In this document: positions 8,628 to 17,708 of the stretch, one piece after another
How the letters are laid out: the number at the start of each line of letters is the position of its first letter
Numbering within the stretch: the first letter of the stretch is position 1
DNA from: Fortiea sp. LEGE XX443
GTDB lineage: Bacteria; Cyanobacteriota; Cyanobacteriia; Cyanobacteriales; Nostocaceae
NCBI RefSeq assembly: GCF_015206815.1
Contig: NZ_JADEXZ010000001.1
Span: 124,001-188,000 of the forward strand
DNA length: 64,000 bases
Reading direction: 5' to 3'
Made by a program: the position numbers and the translations under genes
Notes under the pieces: generated by a model
The model's input: only the letters and a program-made list of their open reading frames with translations
What the model was told of the DNA's origin: nothing
The model's database searches: none

Positions 8628-9041
8628 CTAATCATGACCAATTTTGCAGCCACCATCCACACAGTATGCTGATTGATAGGTAGTAGCACGCTTGCCAAAC
8701 AGGGTATAACGATTGTCGCGGATTTGTGCGTAAAAGCGATCGCCTGCCCACTTCATCCCAGGTATGGCGCGATAAGCATCTACAAACAGACTACCCATAG
8801 GTAATAACTTACCAATTTCTTCGGCTGCATCACTACCTTGCCAGTGCCGTTCAGGGGTATTAGCATCGATCAATATCATTCCCTGTTGACAATCTTGCGG
8901 TGTAATTCCCCACTGTGTAAGTGTTGGTTCGTCTTGCATGGAGGCGTAACGAAATAGCTTTCCTTGGTCTAGGGTTTCTAAAAATTGTACTAAAGTAACG
9001 CAGAGATTACAATTTCCGTCGTATACTACATAATAATTCAT
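8628..9041 (-). CDS. DCC-family (DUF393) thiol-disulfide oxidoreductase-like protein
   Basis: The 137-residue protein opens with VVYDGNCNLC, placing a CxxC pair at C11 and C14 right after the first strand. This is the defining thioredoxin-like motif of the DUF393/DCC family. A second Cys pair sits at the C terminus (CVDGGCKIGHD). It is cytoplasmic by sequence, with no signal peptide. Family members are presumed to perform thiol-disulfide exchange, but the partner is unknown. It is divergent from the AraC-type regulator, with 58 bp between start codons, so the two may share a control region. Confidence 0.85.
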   Translation of the reverse strand: MNYYVVYDGNCNLCVTLVQFLETLDQGKLFRYASMQDEPTLTQWGITPQDCQQGMILIDANTPERHWQGSDAAEEIGKLLPMGSLFVDAYRAIPGMKWAGDRFYAQIRDNRYTLFGKRATTYQSAYCVDGGCKIGHD

Positions 9042-9099
9042 TAAAATAGTACCTCTTTTCAGATTACCGTTTAAGTATAGCGTTACACCTAAATCAATT

Positions 9100-10029
9100 A
9101 TGTCTGCGGTGAGAATGATGCAAGAAGAGAAAATCTTAAAGATTGATTTTGCTCAAGAAGATGCTTGTGCAGAAGTTCTGCCGCGATCGCACATAATTTC
9201 TAGTTACCATGCTAAATGGGATGGGATTCGTTTGGATATTCATCAACAGCCTGCTCATGAAACCCCCGAACATTTGCCTCAGCAACACATCATTTCTATG
9301 AGTTTGACTCATCGTTTAACTAAAGCCGAACGAGTGTTAGATGGACGCTTTCAGTATGAAAATATATTCAATGGCGATATAGCTATTATTCCAGCCAACA
9401 CACATCATATTTCTCGCTGGGCATCAGATGCTGAATTTATCCTCCTCAGTCTGGAACCAGCATTTTTCAATCGGATTACTTTAGAATCTATCGATTTAAA
9501 AGATGTTGAAATCAAACCTCATTTTGCTGCACCTGAACCACTAATTCAGCAGATTAGTTTAGCACTGAAATCAGAATTAGAATCAGACGGTTTAAGCAGC
9601 AAGATTTATATCGAATCTTTGACAACTACACTTTGCATTCACTTGCTGAAACACCACTCAGTCACTAGTAATAAAGTTCTGGAATTATCCAATGATAAAG
9701 GTTTATCGCCAAGAAAGTTACGTCAAGCTCTTGGATATATTCATGAAAACTTGGCAAAGGATTTGACTTTAGCTGAAATTGCTGCGGTAGTGGGAATGAG
9801 CATGTATCATTTTTCCCGGCTATTTAAACAATCTACAGGTTCTGCACCGCATCAATATGTGATGAATTGCCGAATTGCCAAAGCGAAAAAGCTATTAACT
9901 GGCACTGAAAAAACTATCGAGCAAGTATCTGAACAAGTTGGCTTTCAAAGTCAGAGTCATTTTACTAATGTTTTCCGCAAATTTATGGGTATAACGCCAA
10001 AAGCATACAGAGAGCAGGTGAAGATTTGA
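9100..10029 (+). CDS. AraC-family transcriptional regulator
   Basis: The 309-residue protein has an N-terminal cupin-like ligand domain (about 20-180) and a C-terminal AraC/XylS DNA-binding domain. The first helix-turn-helix is LTLAEIAAVVGMSMYHFSRLF (about 220-240) and the second is TIEQVSEQVGFQSQSHFTNVF (about 268-288), followed by the family tail GITPKAYRE. The ligand is unknown. It is divergent from the DCC protein gene, which is therefore a candidate target by proximity. An ATG at 9115, five codons in, could be an alternative start. Confidence 0.9.
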   Translation: MSAVRMMQEEKILKIDFAQEDACAEVLPRSHIISSYHAKWDGIRLDIHQQPAHETPEHLPQQHIISMSLTHRLTKAERVLDGRFQYENIFNGDIAIIPANTHHISRWASDAEFILLSLEPAFFNRITLESIDLKDVEIKPHFAAPEPLIQQISLALKSELESDGLSSKIYIESLTTTLCIHLLKHHSVTSNKVLELSNDKGLSPRKLRQALGYIHENLAKDLTLAEIAAVVGMSMYHFSRLFKQSTGSAPHQYVMNCRIAKAKKLLTGTEKTIEQVSEQVGFQSQSHFTNVFRKFMGITPKAYREQVKI

Positions 10030-10115
10030 TAAACATAATTCAAAATTTTCTACCCATAAAGAGCATTAGTTTTTATTAAAAAGAATGTTGAAAATTTTCT
10101 ACTCTCATTTGATTG

Positions 10116-10715
10116 TTATACAGCGATCGCTGGTGGTCTTTCTACTAGACCGAAATCAGAAGGGAGAGCTACATAAATCAAATGATCTACCCATTGCTCA
10201 TTTTCATAGTAAAAGCCACGACGAACACATTCTTTTTGCAAACCAACACTTTCAGCTAGAGCAATAGAAAGATGATTATCCAGATTGATAGCGGCTTCGA
10301 TACGATGATACCCAAAATTCTCAAACCCCGCGACAAGTGCTGCATTTACAGCTTCTTTTCCAAAACCCTGTCTCCAATACTGATTATGGATGCTATAGCC
10401 TAGATTAGCCCACTGTTTTTCTTCGCGCTGAATGGTTGAAATATCGACGTTGCCAAGGTGTTGATGCGTTTGCCTACAGAAAACACCAAAAATATACGCA
10501 TAATCGCTTAATGCTTGTTCTTGGTGGCGTTTACACAAATTTGAAAACCAATCGAAATCACAACCATCTAAGCTAATTTGCCCCTCGTCATATTTGTACT
10601 GCTGTGACAATCGACCTGAAAAACCAGCATACCAAGATTGATAATCGTCGGATTTTTGAGGGCGGAGGATCAGGCGTTCAGTCTCAAGCTTCAGTGTCCA
10701 AGATGTTTCACTCAT
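10116..10715 (-). CDS. GNAT-family N-acetyltransferase (RimJ/RimL type)
   Basis: The 199-residue protein begins with the RimJ-type opening LETERLILRPQKSDD. The acetyl-CoA-binding core is NLGYSIHNQYWRQGFGKEAVNAA (about 127-149), containing the Q/RxxGxG/A-like RQGFGKEA, and the fold ends with LAESVGLQKECVRRGFYYENEQWVD. This type acetylates protein N-termini or small amine substrates; here the substrate cannot be inferred. It is only 12 bp downstream of pgeF on the same strand, so the two are probably cotranscribed. Confidence 0.85.
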   Translation of the reverse strand: MSETSWTLKLETERLILRPQKSDDYQSWYAGFSGRLSQQYKYDEGQISLDGCDFDWFSNLCKRHQEQALSDYAYIFGVFCRQTHQHLGNVDISTIQREEKQWANLGYSIHNQYWRQGFGKEAVNAALVAGFENFGYHRIEAAINLDNHLSIALAESVGLQKECVRRGFYYENEQWVDHLIYVALPSDFGLVERPPAIAV

Positions 10716-10727
10716 CGCTAACAGTGG

Positions 10728-11588
10728 TTAAGTAATTCGGTGCGAATATTTACCGTTAGGATCAGTGGCGGATCTTTTTCTCCCACTGATTGATTGTGTA
10801 TTTTTTCTACTCACAATTCCAGACCATTGGACTTTTTTTTGTTGTTCACGGCGATAAGAAAAGAAATGCTCTGGACTTTGGTATGTACAATAAGGAGCGA
10901 TCGCAATTTGTTCTGCACTAATTCCCAAATTTTCTAACTGCAAAGTATTTACCCGTCGCACATCTACTCTTACCTTTCCAGGTTCAGGATCAGCTAATAA
11001 TGGGGAATTGGGTAGCTCATGTAACCCATGAACAATTTTTTGTGCGTCTTCATGTGATATAATACTGGCTCCAATTTCCGCAGCTACCTCAACAGAAACT
11101 TGGTAAACTTCACCAGCGATCGCCGGCCCCATCGCAAATCTTAAATCTTCTAATTTGCTGCCTTGGGCTTGTAAGCGGGCGATCGCCTGGGGAACAATCT
11201 TCGCGGCTGTACCCCGCCAACCCGCGTGTAATGCAGCTACCTGTCCAGTACAAACATCCCCGATTAACACAGGTGTACAGTCTGCACTGGCTACCCACAC
11301 AGCTTGTAAAGATTGTTCGGTGACTAAACCATCAGCCGCAGCGAAAGCCGAGTCTTCATCTTCCGCCATATTGTTTAACTGCGAGTCAACTTCTTGGGGT
11401 GTGAGAACTGTATTACCATGTACCTGTTTCAAACGATAAGTTGAGGCGCTTGGGTGCAGGACTTGTGTTAAATCTTGGGGCGATCGCGGCCAGAACTGGT
11501 GAGTAAAAAAGCCGTGTTGCCAATTTTCTAAGAGACTACAGGTAAGGTATGGCAATCCTTCCCAATTTCGCCAGTGCCAAGTGTGCAT
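10728..11588 (-). CDS. pgeF: peptidoglycan editing factor PgeF (multicopper polyphenol oxidase / laccase-domain family)
   Basis: The 286-residue protein has the DUF152 signature set: VASADCTPVLIGD (Cys of the metal site), AALHAGWRGTAAKIV (His), a KVRVDVRRVN strand, and APYCTYQSPEHFFSYRR near the C terminus. PgeF removes mis-incorporated residues from peptidoglycan precursors in other bacteria, and relatives show purine-nucleoside activities. A basic tail of about 20 residues follows the usual end and could be an extension or the result of a lost stop. It is the first gene of a likely two-gene unit with the GNAT gene and is divergent from birA. Confidence 0.88.
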   Translation of the reverse strand: MHTWHWRNWEGLPYLTCSLLENWQHGFFTHQFWPRSPQDLTQVLHPSASTYRLKQVHGNTVLTPQEVDSQLNNMAEDEDSAFAAADGLVTEQSLQAVWVASADCTPVLIGDVCTGQVAALHAGWRGTAAKIVPQAIARLQAQGSKLEDLRFAMGPAIAGEVYQVSVEVAAEIGASIISHEDAQKIVHGLHELPNSPLLADPEPGKVRVDVRRVNTLQLENLGISAEQIAIAPYCTYQSPEHFFSYRREQQKKVQWSGIVSRKNTQSISGRKRSATDPNGKYSHRIT

Positions 11589-11658
11589 CTTGAACCTAAC
11601 CTAAACAAAAATCAAAATCAGCCAATTAATGTTAACTTGAACAACGGGATTTCGGTTC

Positions 11659-12483
11659 ATGCCTGTGGAATTTGATCAGCAAAAGTTGGAATTAGCTTTG
11701 AAAGCAGGAAGGGAGGATGAAAATTTACCATTTTCGCTGCATATTTTTGACAGCCTTGCTTCCACCAACCAAACCCTCTGGAATTTGTTAGCACAGGGGG
11801 AAAAACCTTGGTCTGTAGTGATTGCAAGACAACAAACCGCCGGTAGAGGACAATGGGGACGGCAGTGGATTTCTCCTACTGGAGGCTTATACCTTTCGGT
11901 TGCGATCGCGCCTAAACTAGAAGCTACTGCCAGTTATCAACTAACTCTTGCTAGTGCTTGGGGCATTGCTTCCCAACTGCGTCAGTGTGGCGTAGATGTC
12001 GGGATTAAATGGCCTAATGATCTAGTATTAAATGGTCGCAAATTAGGCGGCATTTTGACAGAAACTAAAATAAATAATGGATATATTATCCAAGCAGTGA
12101 TTGGGGTTGGCATTAACTGGACAAATCCAGTACCAGAAACTGGAATAAATCTAGAACGATGGCAAGCCTCCCGCCCTACCAAACCAATTTCTTGTCTGGA
12201 AATTCTCACCTCTGTTGTTTTGCAGGGGTTACAATCCGGTATGGAATGCCTTTACCAAGAAGGAATAAGCATACTCTTGTCGCGCTATTTGGAATTATTA
12301 TCTAACATGGGTGACAAAGTATACATTGATAATTTGGTAGGCACTGTGGTCGGCGTGACATCTGTGGGTAAGTTACGTGTTTCTTTGGAAACTTATGATA
12401 CAACAGAAATAAAAACACCAGAACTTTACATTGAACCCGGTACAATCACTTTGGGTTACAGTAAATCTTCGGTTTCATTATAG
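11659..12483 (+). CDS. birA: biotin--[acetyl-CoA-carboxylase] ligase
   Basis: The 274-residue enzyme activates biotin to biotinyl-AMP and transfers it to the AccB lysine. Visible motifs are the flexible biotin-binding loop AGRGQWGRQWISPTGGLY (about 57-74), KWPNDLVLNGRKLGGILTE (about 115-133) and a GVGINW segment. The small C-terminal SH3-like domain (about 220-265) is present. There is no N-terminal winged helix, so this is a class I, non-repressor BirA. It is divergent from pgeF and followed 83 bp later by the M23 peptidase gene. Confidence 0.92.
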   Translation: MPVEFDQQKLELALKAGREDENLPFSLHIFDSLASTNQTLWNLLAQGEKPWSVVIARQQTAGRGQWGRQWISPTGGLYLSVAIAPKLEATASYQLTLASAWGIASQLRQCGVDVGIKWPNDLVLNGRKLGGILTETKINNGYIIQAVIGVGINWTNPVPETGINLERWQASRPTKPISCLEILTSVVLQGLQSGMECLYQEGISILLSRYLELLSNMGDKVYIDNLVGTVVGVTSVGKLRVSLETYDTTEIKTPELYIEPGTITLGYSKSSVSL

Positions 12484-12566
12484 GTTTGTTATTAATTTGG
12501 CTCTTTGGGCAAGACAAACCACTGGCATCATCTCTTTAGGCAAATTTAAATTAACTGAGAGAACCA

Positions 12567-14252
12567 ATGACGCAGCGCAATAACTCTGCCCATAATCATT
12601 CCCAAGACTCTTGCAAGCAAGGTCTGACGAAAAAACGTTTTGTGTCTACCCTACCAGCACAGGGAATCTGTTTACTAAGTAGCGTCAGCCTACTTAGTGG
12701 TGGCTTCGTATTTGCCCAAACAGAAACATCAATAGACAACATTGTTCCTGTTGCGAATTCCCAGTCAACAGGCAAAACAAATTTCATAAAAAAAGATATT
12801 GTTATCCCGGAAGCACCGAAGGCGCAAACGGAATTTTCGCAAAGGCGAGCTAACCTAACACAAAGAATCCGCAAACCAGAGGTTTCGCAATCAAAAGAGC
12901 CAGTTAGGCAATCTAAACCCAAAGTGGAAGCAGCAGCTGAACCGGTTTTTACTACTCGGCGCGATGTCTCTCGACAAGCCGCAAAGACTTCACAACCAGA
13001 ACCAGTTAGCGATCGCACGGCAAAACCCAAGCCGGAAGTTTCTCAACCAACGACAAGTGTTAGGGAAGAACAACCGAAAGTTGAAGTAGCCAAGCCAGTT
13101 GCACCTCGCGCTACACCAGAAAAACTCCCAGAAGTCGCCCAACCAGTTGCACCTCGCGCTACACCAGAAAAACTCCCAGAAGTCGCCCAACCACCCAATA
13201 ACTCTAACAGCACAGCTGAGGCGACAACCGGGAAAACCAAAGACTACAACAACGCCTATATTGACCCCAACAATTACGGCACCTCAACTACAAATACCTA
13301 TCAAGCACCCAATTCTGTAATTATCACAGAACGCTCTAGTGGTTGCCGCACAATTTTACCGTCTGGGCAAGCCATATCAGCAGGTTTTTGTAACCAAAGC
13401 AAACCTACTGACAATCAGCGTGTAGCTAATTCTGATAGCAAACCAGCCCCCAATTGGCTGAAAAAAAGTCAAAATGCTCAGTTAGCCAGCGTTTCACCAG
13501 CCCGACCTTTGACAAGTAATAGCAACAGCAACGGATGGCGCTCTACCCGCGTTGCTTCTGGTGGTGAAGTCAAGACAGCTTTTCGTCCTAATCGGTTTGT
13601 CCCTAATCCTAACGAGTTTGCTACTAGAGTCAGCGCAACTCCCATTGCACCAAGCGCCGGTACTTTACCCCCACCAATGATAGAGGGAAATATTGCACCG
13701 CGTGTAAGTACTGTGGCTTACGATATTCCGTTAGCATCAGTTCTGCCCCAAATTCCTTTTACAAATACAATTGCCTATCGTGGCGGTACAGGAATAAATT
13801 ATCCCCTTTCTGTGCCAGCGACGATTACTTCATTGTTTGGTTGGCGGATTCATCCAATAACAGGCGATCGCCGTTTCCACGCCGGTACAGATTTGGGTGC
13901 GCCTATGGGTACACCAATTCTTGCAGCCGCTAAAGGTCAGGTCGATACAGCTGGCTGGGCTGGTGGTTATGGGTTAACCGTCATCCTCACTCACAGTTCT
14001 GCCCAACAAACCCTTTACGGTCACATGTCCGAAATCTTTGTACAACCCGGTCAAATTGTAGAACCAGGAATGGTGATTGGGCGAGTTGGTAGTACTGGTA
14101 ACTCTACTGGGCCTCACCTGCACTTTGAAGTGCGTCACCTGACACAAAATGGTTGGGTTGCAGTTGACCCAGGCGGACAATTACAAGCAGGTCTGGCTCA
14201 GTTGTTACAAACCTTACGCACAGCCCAAGTAGTTCGCGAACCAGGAAGTTAA
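12567..14252 (+). CDS. M23-family peptidoglycan endopeptidase, secreted, with long disordered region
   Basis: The 561-residue protein has an N-terminal hydrophobic segment (about 32-52), then roughly 350 residues of low-complexity Pro/Lys/Glu/Asn-rich sequence, and a C-terminal LytM/M23 domain. Zinc ligands are visible as H438 and D442 (RFHAGTDLG) and the HxH pair H517/H519 (GPHLHFEVR). It would cleave peptide cross-links in the periplasm or act in cell-wall remodelling. The linker contains a perfect duplicated 16-residue unit. It is convergent with ribE, with a long palindrome between the stops. It is similar in layout to cyanobacterial NlpD/LytM-type proteins. Confidence 0.88.
   Translation: MTQRNNSAHNHSQDSCKQGLTKKRFVSTLPAQGICLLSSVSLLSGGFVFAQTETSIDNIVPVANSQSTGKTNFIKKDIVIPEAPKAQTEFSQRRANLTQRIRKPEVSQSKEPVRQSKPKVEAAAEPVFTTRRDVSRQAAKTSQPEPVSDRTAKPKPEVSQPTTSVREEQPKVEVAKPVAPRATPEKLPEVAQPVAPRATPEKLPEVAQPPNNSNSTAEATTGKTKDYNNAYIDPNNYGTSTTNTYQAPNSVIITERSSGCRTILPSGQAISAGFCNQSKPTDNQRVANSDSKPAPNWLKKSQNAQLASVSPARPLTSNSNSNGWRSTRVASGGEVKTAFRPNRFVPNPNEFATRVSATPIAPSAGTLPPPMIEGNIAPRVSTVAYDIPLASVLPQIPFTNTIAYRGGTGINYPLSVPATITSLFGWRIHPITGDRRFHAGTDLGAPMGTPILAAAKGQVDTAGWAGGYGLTVILTHSSAQQTLYGHMSEIFVQPGQIVEPGMVIGRVGSTGNSTGPHLHFEVRHLTQNGWVAVDPGGQLQAGLAQLLQTLRTAQVVREPGS
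13095..13190. repeat. two exact 48-bp tandem repeats within the M23 peptidase linker
   Basis: Two directly adjacent identical 48-bp units begin at 13095 (ccagttgcacctcgcgctac...) and encode PVAPRATPEKLPEVAQ twice. Exact nucleotide identity points to recent duplication by slippage or unequal recombination. Confidence 0.95.
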
Positions 14253-14255
14253 AGT

Positions 14256-14324
14256 AAAAAGTAAAAAGGCAAAAAGTAAAAGATTTTTCTTTTCACTTTT
14301 ACCTTTTTACTTTTGCCTTTTCAT
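14256..14324. terminator. long AT-rich palindrome between convergent M23 and ribE genes
   Basis: Repeated agtaaaaaggcaaaaagtaa on the left pairs with ttactttttgcct-like sequence on the right, with a run of T between the arms. Lying between two converging stops, it can serve as a bidirectional terminator. It also resembles dispersed Nostoc intergenic palindromes. Confidence 0.55.
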
Positions 14325-14986
14325 AAATACCCATGTTCTGCTAAAAATGTAGGTGTAATTTCATCTGTAGATGTTGCTGGTTGCTTACCAGGGTAAAGAA
14401 ATTTTTCCACGTATTTACCGAGAATATCCCCTTCCAAATTCACCCAACTGCCAGGTACAAGATAGCGAAGATTTGTATCAGCGTATGTCAGGGGAATTAC
14501 AGCTACAGTAAATTGCAAAACTTCTGCTTCGTAAGCCGCTACTGTGAGACTAATGCCATTCACTGCAATGCTGCCCTTGGGGACAATGTACCGCGCGATC
14601 GCTTCAGGTGCAGTAAAAGTCATTTCCCAAGAAGTAGCGGTCTGTTCTGTTGCTATTAATCGACCTACGCCGTCTACATGACCCATAACAAAATGACCAC
14701 CGACTTTGCTCCCCACCCGCAGCGAAGCTTCTAAATTCATATATCTTTGTTGTGTTTCCTCAAGTCCCAGGGTAGTTCGGCTAAGAGTTTCCGGAGAAGC
14801 AGTGGCAATAAACCCGTCTTTTAAAATTTCTTCAACAGTTAAACAAACCCCATCGACAGCCACACTGTCACCATAAGCCAAATCCTGCATAATTACATTA
14901 GAGGACTGATTCACACAAGTAATTTGCCAAGAATCACCCCCTAAGGGTTTGATTGTTCCTAAAGTTTGGACTAATCCTGTAAACAC
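14321..14986 (-). CDS. ribE: riboflavin synthase, alpha subunit
   Basis: The 221-residue enzyme dismutates two molecules of 6,7-dimethyl-8-ribityllumazine to riboflavin. Two lumazine-binding barrels are visible: the first starts at MFTGLVQTLGTI and includes SVAVDGVCLTVEE, the second starts at GGHFVMGHVDGVGRL (about 96-110) and includes SIAVNGISLTV. The conserved ATASPETLSRTTLG segment joins them. No FMN-riboswitch-like element is evident in the upstream 337-bp gap. Riboflavin genes are dispersed in cyanobacteria, so the isolated position is normal. Confidence 0.93.
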   Translation of the reverse strand: MFTGLVQTLGTIKPLGGDSWQITCVNQSSNVIMQDLAYGDSVAVDGVCLTVEEILKDGFIATASPETLSRTTLGLEETQQRYMNLEASLRVGSKVGGHFVMGHVDGVGRLIATEQTATSWEMTFTAPEAIARYIVPKGSIAVNGISLTVAAYEAEVLQFTVAVIPLTYADTNLRYLVPGSWVNLEGDILGKYVEKFLYPGKQPATSTDEITPTFLAEHGYL

Positions 14987-15323
14987 GGCTGTTATTTGAA
15001 ACTATCTCTATTTATTGCCTAATTTGTCCGAAAATAAACTGGTAATTCTTCCAAGAATGCAAGACATTTTGAGTATAATTCCTGACTGTTTTTATTATAA
15101 GGTTGATAACACATTCACATCTTTCTCAAGGCATACTTGGTTAAGAAGGTTATTGTCTAGGTAGACTCCTTTGACTTACTCTGGTCTTCACACCAAGTTC
15201 GGAGTTTAATAGAAGCAATTATAGAGAACCTGCCTATGTTTATTCCTTCACCATACAGCCCAAAAAAGGGTATAAATTGTTACCAATGTCTCAAGCTCTC
15301 CCAGGATTGTAGAGGCTTCGCCA
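14987..15323. other. divergent intergenic region, ribE / DUF151 nuclease
   Basis: This 337-bp spacer carries the promoters for both flanking genes. No RNA gene, riboswitch or repeat family is recognised. A tataaat-like element near 15271 could be the -10 of the DUF151 gene. Confidence 0.35.
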
Positions 15324-15821
15324 ATGATTGAAATGAAAGTCGCTGGCATAGCATTAGATGCCATAACCCGCAGCCCGATCGTACTTTTAAAAGATGCCTC
15401 AGATCGGCGCGCTTTGCCAATTTATATTGGTCAAGAACAAGCTAGAGCAATTATGGGTGCGCTAGAGAACCAAAAGCCACCCAGGCCATTAACCCATGAC
15501 CTAATTGTTAATCTTCTAGAGACATGGAATATGACTCTAGAAAAGGTGATTATTCATTCCTTACAAAAGGACACATTTTATGCAGCTTTGATTGTTCAAC
15601 AAGGCGAGGTCAAAAAAGAAATTGATGCCCGTCCCAGTGATGCGATCTCCATTGCCCTGCGTACAAATACGCCTATTTGGGTAATGGAAGAAGTCATTGC
15701 TGATGCCTCAATTCCTGTAGATCGTGATGCAGATGAAGCCGAACAAGAAGCTTTTCGCGAATTTATCTCCAATCTCCGTCCTGAGGATTTGATTAAGCGC
15801 TTTGATAATGGCGATAGCTAA
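15324..15821 (+). CDS. bifunctional nuclease-domain protein (DUF151)
   Basis: The 165-residue soluble protein is a typical DUF151/BFN-domain protein. It opens with EMKVAGIALDAITRSPIVLLKD, then LPIYIGQEQARAIM, RPLTHDLIVNLLE and RPSDAISIALRTNTPIWV. The acidic tail after residue 130 resembles a UvrB/UvrC-like helix. Plant members were described as having DNase and RNase activity, but the bacterial role is not defined. It stands alone upstream of a 424-bp spacer. Confidence 0.88.
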   Translation: MIEMKVAGIALDAITRSPIVLLKDASDRRALPIYIGQEQARAIMGALENQKPPRPLTHDLIVNLLETWNMTLEKVIIHSLQKDTFYAALIVQQGEVKKEIDARPSDAISIALRTNTPIWVMEEVIADASIPVDRDADEAEQEAFREFISNLRPEDLIKRFDNGDS

Positions 15822-16245
15822 AGAAAGTGCTAATTAATGAGTGCGGAGTGCTGAGAAAGAAAGAGTTCAAGAATTAAGGAGGCAAAATAATTTTTTCCTT
15901 CTTTCTTTTTCGCACTTCATTCTCAATGTAAGTAGCTCGATGTTAAAAATTGTCGTTATGACAGGGCAGAAGGCAGAAAGGAAGAGGGTTTTAGGTAACT
16001 TTACTTTTCGTTACATACTTCGGTTTATTTAAACTGTTCTACTTAGACATTATTTATTGTATTTATACTCAGAATTCAGCACTCATACCATTTTGGATTT
16101 TCCGAAAAGTTGTAAGGAAGATTTCCCTCCGTAGCAAACTTTTCAAGACGGATTTTGGATTGTCAAACAGCTATTGTATAAGCTTTTAGGCAATCCATGT
16201 CACAATCATTTTTCAAATTGGTATCACTTCTGGGAACTTGAACTA
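15822..16245. other. intergenic region with dispersed repeats
   Basis: The stretch holds a fragment like ttttggattttcc, a hairpin formed by gaaaagttg and caaacttttc (about 16100-16150), and a second ttttggattg. Similar ccaattttggattttt sequence recurs at about 21250. Open frames here have no coding character. It probably contains the promoter of the aldo/keto reductase gene. Confidence 0.4.
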
Positions 16246-17376
16246 ATGCAATACCGACGCTTTGGCAAAACAAATCTCCATCTCTCGGTTTTTTCTTTAG
16301 GGACAATGCGTTATGTGGCTGATGTCGAAAATGCTCAAAAAACCATCATTAAAGCCTTAGCCCTAGGAATTAATCATCTAGAAACAGCCAGAGGATACGG
16401 CAAAAGTGAGGAGTTTCTTGGTCAGTTCATTCAAAGCGGCTTGTCTGTACCTCGTTCCCAACTGTACATCACCACTAAAATTCCCCCGACAATAGACGCT
16501 GATAGTATGCGTCAGTACATCGATGAATCCCTAGAACGATTACATCTAGATTATTTAGATTGTTTGGGAATTCATGGTTTAAATACTTGGGAGCATCTAA
16601 AGTGGGTACAAGCTAAAGGTAGCTGCATGAAAGCTGTACAAGAAGCAGTTACAGATGGTCGAGTGCGACATGTTGGCTTCTCCACTCACGGAACTTTAGA
16701 GGTGATACAAGCAGCAATCAACACAGATTTTTTTGAATTTGTCAATCTGCACTATTACTATTTTTTTCAACGAAATGCCGCAGCGATTCAGTTAGCCACC
16801 GAGAAAGACATGGGCGTGTTTATTATTTCCCCGGCTGACAAAGGAGGGCGACTCTACACACCACCTCAAACCCTCAAAGATTTGTGTCAGCCCTACTCAC
16901 CTTTAGATTTAAACTATCGATTTTTGCTCAGTGACAGCCGGATTACTACCTTGAGTGTAGGGCCAGCCAAGCCAGAAGAATTAGTAGAACCTTTACCAGT
17001 TGCTGATAGTAATAGTGAATTAACATCAACCGAAATTTCTATTTTTCAGCGTTTAGACAATCATCAAAAAAAAGTTTTAGAAACTGATAAATGTAGCCAG
17101 TGTTATGCTTGTTTACCTTGCCCTGAAAATATCAATATCCCTGAGGTATTGCGGTTGCGTAATTTAGCTGTGGCATACGATATGACAGACTACGGGCAAT
17201 ATCGTTATGGCATGTTTGAAAATGCCGGTCATTGGTTTCCCGGAATGAAAGCTAATCGCTGTACAGAATGCGGTGATTGTTTACCTAGATGTCCAGAAGA
17301 GTTAAATATTCCAGCTTTATTAGAAGATACTCACGAAAGATTAAAAGATAAAGCTGGTAGAAGATTGTGGGGATAA
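16246..17376 (+). CDS. aldo/keto reductase with C-terminal 2[4Fe-4S] ferredoxin-like domain
   Basis: I start this at the ATG at 16246 (MQYRRFGKTN), where AKR similarity begins; an upstream TTG at 16174 would add 24 residues of poor sequence. The 376-residue product has an AKR barrel with candidate catalytic Tyr in TARGYGKSEEFL, Lys in YITTKIPP and His in CLGIHGL. After about residue 275 come two Cys clusters, CSQCYACLPCPENINIP and CTECGDCLPRCPEELNIP, each fitting CxxCxxCxxxCP for a [4Fe-4S] centre. Electrons may pass between the clusters and a nicotinamide-dependent reaction. The substrate is unknown. Such fusions are widespread in cyanobacteria and clostridia. Confidence 0.88.
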   Translation: MQYRRFGKTNLHLSVFSLGTMRYVADVENAQKTIIKALALGINHLETARGYGKSEEFLGQFIQSGLSVPRSQLYITTKIPPTIDADSMRQYIDESLERLHLDYLDCLGIHGLNTWEHLKWVQAKGSCMKAVQEAVTDGRVRHVGFSTHGTLEVIQAAINTDFFEFVNLHYYYFFQRNAAAIQLATEKDMGVFIISPADKGGRLYTPPQTLKDLCQPYSPLDLNYRFLLSDSRITTLSVGPAKPEELVEPLPVADSNSELTSTEISIFQRLDNHQKKVLETDKCSQCYACLPCPENINIPEVLRLRNLAVAYDMTDYGQYRYGMFENAGHWFPGMKANRCTECGDCLPRCPEELNIPALLEDTHERLKDKAGRRLWG

Positions 17377-17708
17377 TTTTTAATTCGTAATGACGCTCAC
17401 GGACTTGCTACTGCTACGCTAACGTGATTAGAAAATCATGAGTGAGATCGCTTATAGCAATCAAATCTGTGGAAATACGATGAAGAACATGAAGTGCTAG
17501 TACAGAAGGATAAGGGTACGGTAGGGAAGCGATCACACTTGCTATCGTATCCTTTGAGATTTCATTGCAGAATTTATATAACAGAGTAAACTTTGAGCTT
17601 ATTGAGTTGGAAGCAGAAGGTGTACAAGAGTTGGGTTCAGGAGACGTTAAATAACTTACTATTCTGTAAGCTTTTCAGAAGCTATATTTAAGTCATACAG
17701 GTTTTAAA
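17377..17708. other. intergenic region upstream of parA-like gene, with coding remnant
   Basis: About 17524-17654 remains open in one frame (translating as ITLAIVSFEISLQNLYNRV and onward to a stop near 17654) and looks like the C-terminal end of a lost gene. The segment 17571-17641 is related to 19676-19742 on the far side of the ParA-HEPN pair. Confidence 0.45.
17571..17641 (+). repeat. left copy of imperfect direct repeat flanking ParA-HEPN
   Basis: The first 40 bp match 34 of 40 positions of the copy at 19676. Translated in the same frame the two give NLYNRVNFELIELE and NLCNKVQFELMELA. The substitutions preserve protein similarity, so these are diverged remnants of related coding sequence rather than simple insertion-site duplications. 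Confidence 0.7.

Noticed and set aside
10085-10267. 60-codon frame overlapping the GNAT gene
   Set aside because: Lies mainly antisense to the 3' end of a well-supported acetyltransferase gene and shows no protein-like composition.
12990-13320. Several antisense and shifted frames with repeated motifs in the M23 peptidase linker
   Set aside because: They only reflect the 48-bp tandem repeat and low-complexity linker read in other frames.
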